64,000 nt of DNA, from the NCBI RefSeq assembly GCF_029360645.1, contig NZ_JARDUA010000002.1:62001-126000 (forward strand), in the 5' to 3' direction. Below the pieces are notes generated by a model. It worked only from the letters and a program-made list of their open reading frames with translations, had not been told where the DNA came from and did not search any database. This stretch comes from Pontibacter litorisediminis. GTDB taxonomy: Bacteria > Bacteroidota > Bacteroidia > Cytophagales > Hymenobacteraceae. The position numbers were made by a program, and so were the translations under genes. Below are positions 60,833 to 64,000 of this stretch, one piece after another. Every line of letters begins with the position of its first letter. The stretch's first letter is position 1.

Positions 60833-61627
60833 ATGAAAAGAAAGCTATTTCTATTAACGTTGCTGTGTTTTATATTTGTGTGCAACACGGCTAAGGCACA
60901 AGGGAAACTGACCTTTGAAAAGGAAACCCATGACTTTGGCACCATAGCAGAAGGCACGCAGGCCACCTATGTTTTTAAGGTGAGAAACGAGGGAAACGAG
61001 CCGGTGGTTATACCCGGTGTGCAGGCTTCCTGCGGCTGCACCACCCCCTCCTGGACAAAAGAGCCGATCTTGCCGGGCAAAACTGGCACGATTACAGCTG
61101 TGTATAATTCATCGGGCCGGCCGGGCCCGTTCCATAAAAGTATCACGGTTTTATCGAACAACTCTGAGAAACCGCAGCATGTTTTGTACATTAAAGGCGA
61201 GGTCGGACCGAAAGATTTGAATTCAGCGCCTAATGAGGAACAAAAGGCACTCTCGCCGCGTTTGGCAGTCGGAAGCACGAACTACAGCTTTGGAAAACTT
61301 GAAAAAGGACAAAAAGTTGTAGCCAGATTCCTGATCCGGAACACCGGTCGCAAACCCTTGGTGATACAAGGCGTGAAGAGTGCCTGCAATTGTGTAGTGC
61401 ACCGGGTCTCCAAGGCAGAAATAAAGGCCGGCGAGGTAGCCACTTTGGAACTAAGGTACGCACCGGCAATGTTAGGTGAGCAAAACGAGGTAGTAACCGT
61501 TCTTTCAAATGATTTAATCATGCCAAACCTAAAGCTTACCCTGAAGGCAACTGTAGTGGAAGCGAAAGAGGCAAAGGCATCTAAAGATATGTTAAGGGAA
61601 GGCGCACAGCCGACACCTTTCAGATAG
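60833..61627 (+). CDS. exported protein with two DUF1573 domains
   Basis: A 264-residue exported protein. The signal peptide ends NTAKAQ. Two Ig-like DUF1573 domains follow: THDFGTIAEGTQATYVFKVRNEG with ASCGCTTPSW, and YSFGKLEKGQKVVARFLIRNTG with SACNCVVHRV. The CxC pair is intact in each domain (CGC and CNC). DUF1573 proteins are very common in Bacteroidota and are thought to be periplasmic or surface beta-sandwich proteins of unknown role. I used the ATG at 60833, where the signal begins; upstream in-frame sequence is leader. A terminator follows. Confidence 0.9.
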   Translation: MKRKLFLLTLLCFIFVCNTAKAQGKLTFEKETHDFGTIAEGTQATYVFKVRNEGNEPVVIPGVQASCGCTTPSWTKEPILPGKTGTITAVYNSSGRPGPFHKSITVLSNNSEKPQHVLYIKGEVGPKDLNSAPNEEQKALSPRLAVGSTNYSFGKLEKGQKVVARFLIRNTGRKPLVIQGVKSACNCVVHRVSKAEIKAGEVATLELRYAPAMLGEQNEVVTVLSNDLIMPNLKLTLKATVVEAKEAKASKDMLREGAQPTPFR

Positions 61628-61656
61628 TTTTTTTCATAGTTTTATTTTGTACTAAT

Positions 61657-61684
61657 GGCAGTGATTTTATCGCTGCCTTTTTTC
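61657..61684 (+). terminator. terminator of the DUF1573 gene
   Basis: The stem GGCAGTG/CGCTGCC (one G-T pair) around ATTTTAT is followed by TTTTTTC, 30 bases after the stop codon. Confidence 0.8.
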
Positions 61685-61780
61685 ATTTTACCCCCTCCCC
61701 AAACACCCGCAGCCGTTGCACCGTTCTGCTACATTTAAACCCTCTTTATCAACCCTTTACCCGGCATTGGGGCAGAAGTA

Positions 61781-61810
61781 TTTTATTTCTGTAAACTAAT
61801 GGTATCTTTG
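61781..61810 (+). promoter_or_regulatory. promoter of alanine dehydrogenase gene
   Basis: TTTT (61781-61784), 18 bases and TATCTTTG (61803-61810), an exact -7 box with one mismatch in the -33 element. It leaves a leader of about 40 bases before the ald ATG. Confidence 0.55.
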
Positions 61811-61854
61811 CGCAGCTAAACTTAAAACTTGTTACTTTTTAAACTAATCGCGAC

Positions 61855-62967
61855 ATGATAATTGGTGTTCCGAAGGAGATCAAGAATAATGAAAACCGTG
61901 TGGGTGTAACACCTGCCGGTGTGATTGAATTGGTGCGCAATGGCCACACCGTCTACGTACAGTCTACTGCCGGTGAGGGCAGCGGCTTTATGGACGATGA
62001 TTACACGTCTGCCGGCGCCACTATCCTGCCAAGCATCGAGGAGGTATACGGCATCGCTGAGATGATCATCAAAGTGAAAGAGCCGATCGAGTCTGAGTAC
62101 AGCCTGATCAAGGAAGACCAGTTGCTGTTCACATACTTCCACTTTGCCTCGCACGAGCCGCTGACAAGAGCCATGATCGACCGTAAGGCTGTTTGCCTTG
62201 CTTACGAGACAGTGGAGAAGGCAGACAGAAGCCTGCCGTTGCTGGTGCCGATGTCTGAGGTGGCCGGCCGTATGTCGGTGCAGGAAGGTGCCAAGTACCT
62301 GGAGAAACCAATGGGCGGCCGTGGCATCCTGCTGGGTGGCGTACCGGGTGTGCGTCCTGCCAAGGTTATGATCTTGGGTGGCGGTGTGGTAGGTACCAAC
62401 GCAGCGAAAATGGCTGCCGGCATGGGTGCTGATGTGACCATCCTGGACAACAACCTGCAGCGCCTGCGTTACCTGGACGATATCATGCCAGCCAACGTGA
62501 ACACCTTCATGTCGAATGAGTATAATATCCGCGAGCTGCTGCCAACGCACGACCTGATCATCGGTGCTGTGCTTATCCCGGGTGCCAAGGCTCCGCACCT
62601 GATCACCAGAGACATGCTGAAGGAGATGCGCCCAGGCACCGTGGTGGTTGACGTAGCTGTAGACCAAGGTGGCTGTATCGAAACATGCAAGCCGACAACG
62701 CACCAGGACCCTACCTATATCATAGATGATGTGGTGCACTACTGCGTGGCGAACATGCCGGGTGCCGTGCCTTATACTTCTACGCTGGCCCTTACCAACG
62801 CTACGCTGCCTTACGCGATCCAGATCGCGAACAAAGGGTGGCAAAAAGCCTGCTCCGACAACGCGGAACTGCTGAAAGGCCTGAACGTAGTGCAGGGCAA
62901 GGTGGTTTACCAAGGCGTGGCAGAGGCGTTTGGCCTGGAGTTTGTTCCTGCCGAGAACGTGCTGTAA
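61855..62967 (+). CDS. ald: alanine dehydrogenase
   Basis: Interconverts L-alanine and pyruvate with NAD and ammonium. The 370-residue protein has the N-terminal [23 protein letters not shown], the substrate-binding Arg and Lys of that block, and [12 protein letters not shown] with the catalytic His. The NAD fold is [29 protein letters not shown]. Further conserved sequence is [13 protein letters not shown] and [23 protein letters not shown]. Length and all motifs are typical. It is a single gene with its own promoter and terminator. Confidence 0.98.
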   Translation: MIIGVPKEIKNNENRVGVTPAGVIELVRNGHTVYVQSTAGEGSGFMDDDYTSAGATILPSIEEVYGIAEMIIKVKEPIESEYSLIKEDQLLFTYFHFASHEPLTRAMIDRKAVCLAYETVEKADRSLPLLVPMSEVAGRMSVQEGAKYLEKPMGGRGILLGGVPGVRPAKVMILGGGVVGTNAAKMAAGMGADVTILDNNLQRLRYLDDIMPANVNTFMSNEYNIRELLPTHDLIIGAVLIPGAKAPHLITRDMLKEMRPGTVVVDVAVDQGGCIETCKPTTHQDPTYIIDDVVHYCVANMPGAVPYTSTLALTNATLPYAIQIANKGWQKACSDNAELLKGLNVVQGKVVYQGVAEAFGLEFVPAENVL

Positions 62968-62988
62968 CAACCAAATTACGATAAAACG

Positions 62989-63027
62989 GGGCGCCTTTTT
63001 GACATTGTCAGAAAGGCGCTCTTATTT
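62989..63027 (+). terminator. terminator of ald
   Basis: The stem GCGCCTTT/AAAGGCGC encloses TTGACATTGTCAG and is followed by TCTTATTTTTG, 23 bases after the ald stop. Confidence 0.8.
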
Positions 63028-63098
63028 TTGCCCGATCGCTGCCCCGGATAAGTATAAACCTGCGGCAGCCATATACTTTCTTCTGAAAAAGAACAAAG

Positions 63099-64000
63099 AT
63101 GTTCGATACGGCTTTTAAACTGATGCTGCGCCGCCTGGGCCTGTTGCTGGTGCTCTACACGCTGCTGCGTCTGCTTTTTTATGTATTTAATTACGCTGCT
63201 TTTGCCGAGGCAGGCGCAGGCGAGTTGCTTTTTGCCTTCGTTCACGGCTTGCGTTTTGACTTGGCGGCCTTGCTTATCGTCAACGGGCTGTTCATTCTGC
63301 TCTCGCTGCTGCCGGTAGGCAACACGTTGCACCCGGCTTACCAGCGCGTGCTGAAGTGGGTGTTTATCCTTTGCAACGCTCCCTTCATTGCCCTGGCGGT
63401 GGTGGATGTGGAGTTCTTCAAGTTTATCGGCCGCCGCACCAGCAACGAGCTGCTCTCTATTACGGACGACATTGCCACCCAGCTCGTGCAGCTGCTGGGC
63501 TATTACTGGTACCTGGCGCTGGGCATTGTGCTGTTGGTGATTGGCTTGGCAAAAGCTTTTCCTAAGGCCCCTGCCCTGCCGGCACCTACACCAAAGGTAT
63601 GGCTGCGCACGTTGCGCCTGCTGCTGGTTATCGGTTTTGCGGTGCTGGGCATCCGCGGCGGACTGCAGCTGAAGCCGTTGCGCCCGAGCCATGCCTTTAT
63701 ACAGGAACCCGCCGCCCTGGGCCATCTTACCCTCAACAGCCCTTTTACTTTCATCAAGGGCATCGGCAAAACTACCCTGGAGGAGAAGCGTTATTTCAGC
63801 TCCGACGAAGAGCTGCTGGCCGCGCTGCAATTTAACCCGCAGCAGTACAGCCAGCCTGTTGAAGCGCCGAGGAAGGAAAATGTGGTAATCATTATCCTGG
63901 AGAGCTTTGCGGCAGAGTATGTGGGGGCACTGAACAACGGCCAGGGCTATACGCCTTTCCTCGACTCGCTGGCCCAGGAAGGCCTGCTGTTCCGGCACGC
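63099..64000 (+). CDS. LTA synthase family sulfatase/phosphoglycerol transferase, N-terminal part
   Basis: An open frame from the ATG at 63099 to the window end (about 300 codons) gives the N-terminal half of an LtaS-type protein. It has about five membrane helices (LGLLLVLYTLLRLLFYVF; LLIVNGLFILLSLLPVG; VFILCNAPFIALAVVDVEFF; YYWYLALGIVLLVIGLA; LLLVIGFAVLGIRGG). The sulfatase-like domain then begins with ENVVIIILESFAAEYVGALN and YTPFLDSLAQEGLLF, matching the metal-binding Glu and downstream region of the family. In Bacteroidota such enzymes add phosphoglycerol or phosphoethanolamine to surface polymers or lipids. The C-terminal half lies beyond base 64000. Confidence 0.88.
   Translation, partial: MFDTAFKLMLRRLGLLLVLYTLLRLLFYVFNYAAFAEAGAGELLFAFVHGLRFDLAALLIVNGLFILLSLLPVGNTLHPAYQRVLKWVFILCNAPFIALAVVDVEFFKFIGRRTSNELLSITDDIATQLVQLLGYYWYLALGIVLLVIGLAKAFPKAPALPAPTPKVWLRTLRLLLVIGFAVLGIRGGLQLKPLRPSHAFIQEPAALGHLTLNSPFTFIKGIGKTTLEEKRYFSSDEELLAALQFNPQQYSQPVEAPRKENVVIIILESFAAEYVGALNNGQGYTPFLDSLAQEGLLFRH

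Noticed and set aside
63356-63888. Several 65-78 codon plus-strand frames near the window end, plus a 340-codon minus-strand frame
   Set aside because: They are alternative frames of the LTA-synthase-like gene that starts at 63099 and runs off the window.

Overview
The window is a stretch of bacterial chromosome that reads as a Bacteroidota member of the Cytophagales, most like the Hymenobacteraceae (Pontibacter and relatives). The evidence is a giant secreted protein with NHL, IPT/TIG and a type IX secretion (Por) sorting domain, DUF5763, DUF4268 and DUF1573 proteins, a fused alpha/beta E1 dehydrogenase, an MlaE-F-D operon, few Shine-Dalgarno sites, and promoters of the Bacteroidota type (TTTG, 19 bases, TAnnTTTG). 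The genus is inferred from protein style; no rRNA is present. I saw no tRNA, rRNA, CRISPR array, prophage or transposase gene.

Layout. 0-2.6 kb: leucine operon leuA-leuC-leuD (leuD cut by the window start). 2.7-11.1 kb: a helical-repeat protein, an ABC-F ATPase, a secreted PDZ/alpha-beta hydrolase, and an M16 peptidase pair (one active, one lacking the zinc motif). 11.2-15.4 kb: a lipoprotein metallo-beta-lactamase-fold hydrolase and cyanophycin synthetase. 15.4-18.0 kb: a four-gene TelA operon with overlapping stops and starts, including a 58-residue gene. 18.2-25.2 kb: repeat copy 1, a lipoprotein, an outer-membrane barrel, a DnaQ-type exonuclease, a serine hydrolase, then a small accessory pair (DUF5763 protein and a probable phosphorothioate-sensing HNH endonuclease), then a YpfJ peptidase. 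25.4-30.4 kb: FUSC membrane protein, a frameshifted NUDIX gene, small proteins, repeat copy 2, an aldo/keto reductase. 30.8-35.8 kb: prkA-yeaH-spoVR stress operon. 36.4-41.9 kb: MaoC hydratase, MFS transporter, DUF4268 protein, citrate synthase, QueD. 42.1-46.6 kb: the 1,486-residue secreted mosaic protein. 46.7-50.2 kb: mlaEFD and an EcsC protein. 50.4-55.6 kb: DUF4126 protein, sigma-54-type regulator, repeat copy 3, MtfA-SEC-C fusion, LuxE-like protein, lipoprotein. 55.7-58.1 kb: an AT-rich two-gene patch. 58.2-64 kb: fused E1 dehydrogenase, DUF1573 protein, alanine dehydrogenase and the start of an LTA-synthase-like sulfatase.

How it fits together. Most genes are housekeeping: branched-chain amino acid synthesis and breakdown (leu, E1), the TCA entry step (citrate synthase), alanine catabolism, nitrogen storage (cyanophycin), envelope lipid transport (Mla) and stress/starvation modules (PrkA-YeaH-SpoVR, TelA). 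Two whole-window signals are not explained by genes: the heptamer TATACTT/AAGTATA, seen about 80 times by eye against roughly 6 expected, in genes and gaps and on both strands; and three copies of a 400-530 bp intergenic repeat, all in one orientation, ending in the same palindromic sequence.
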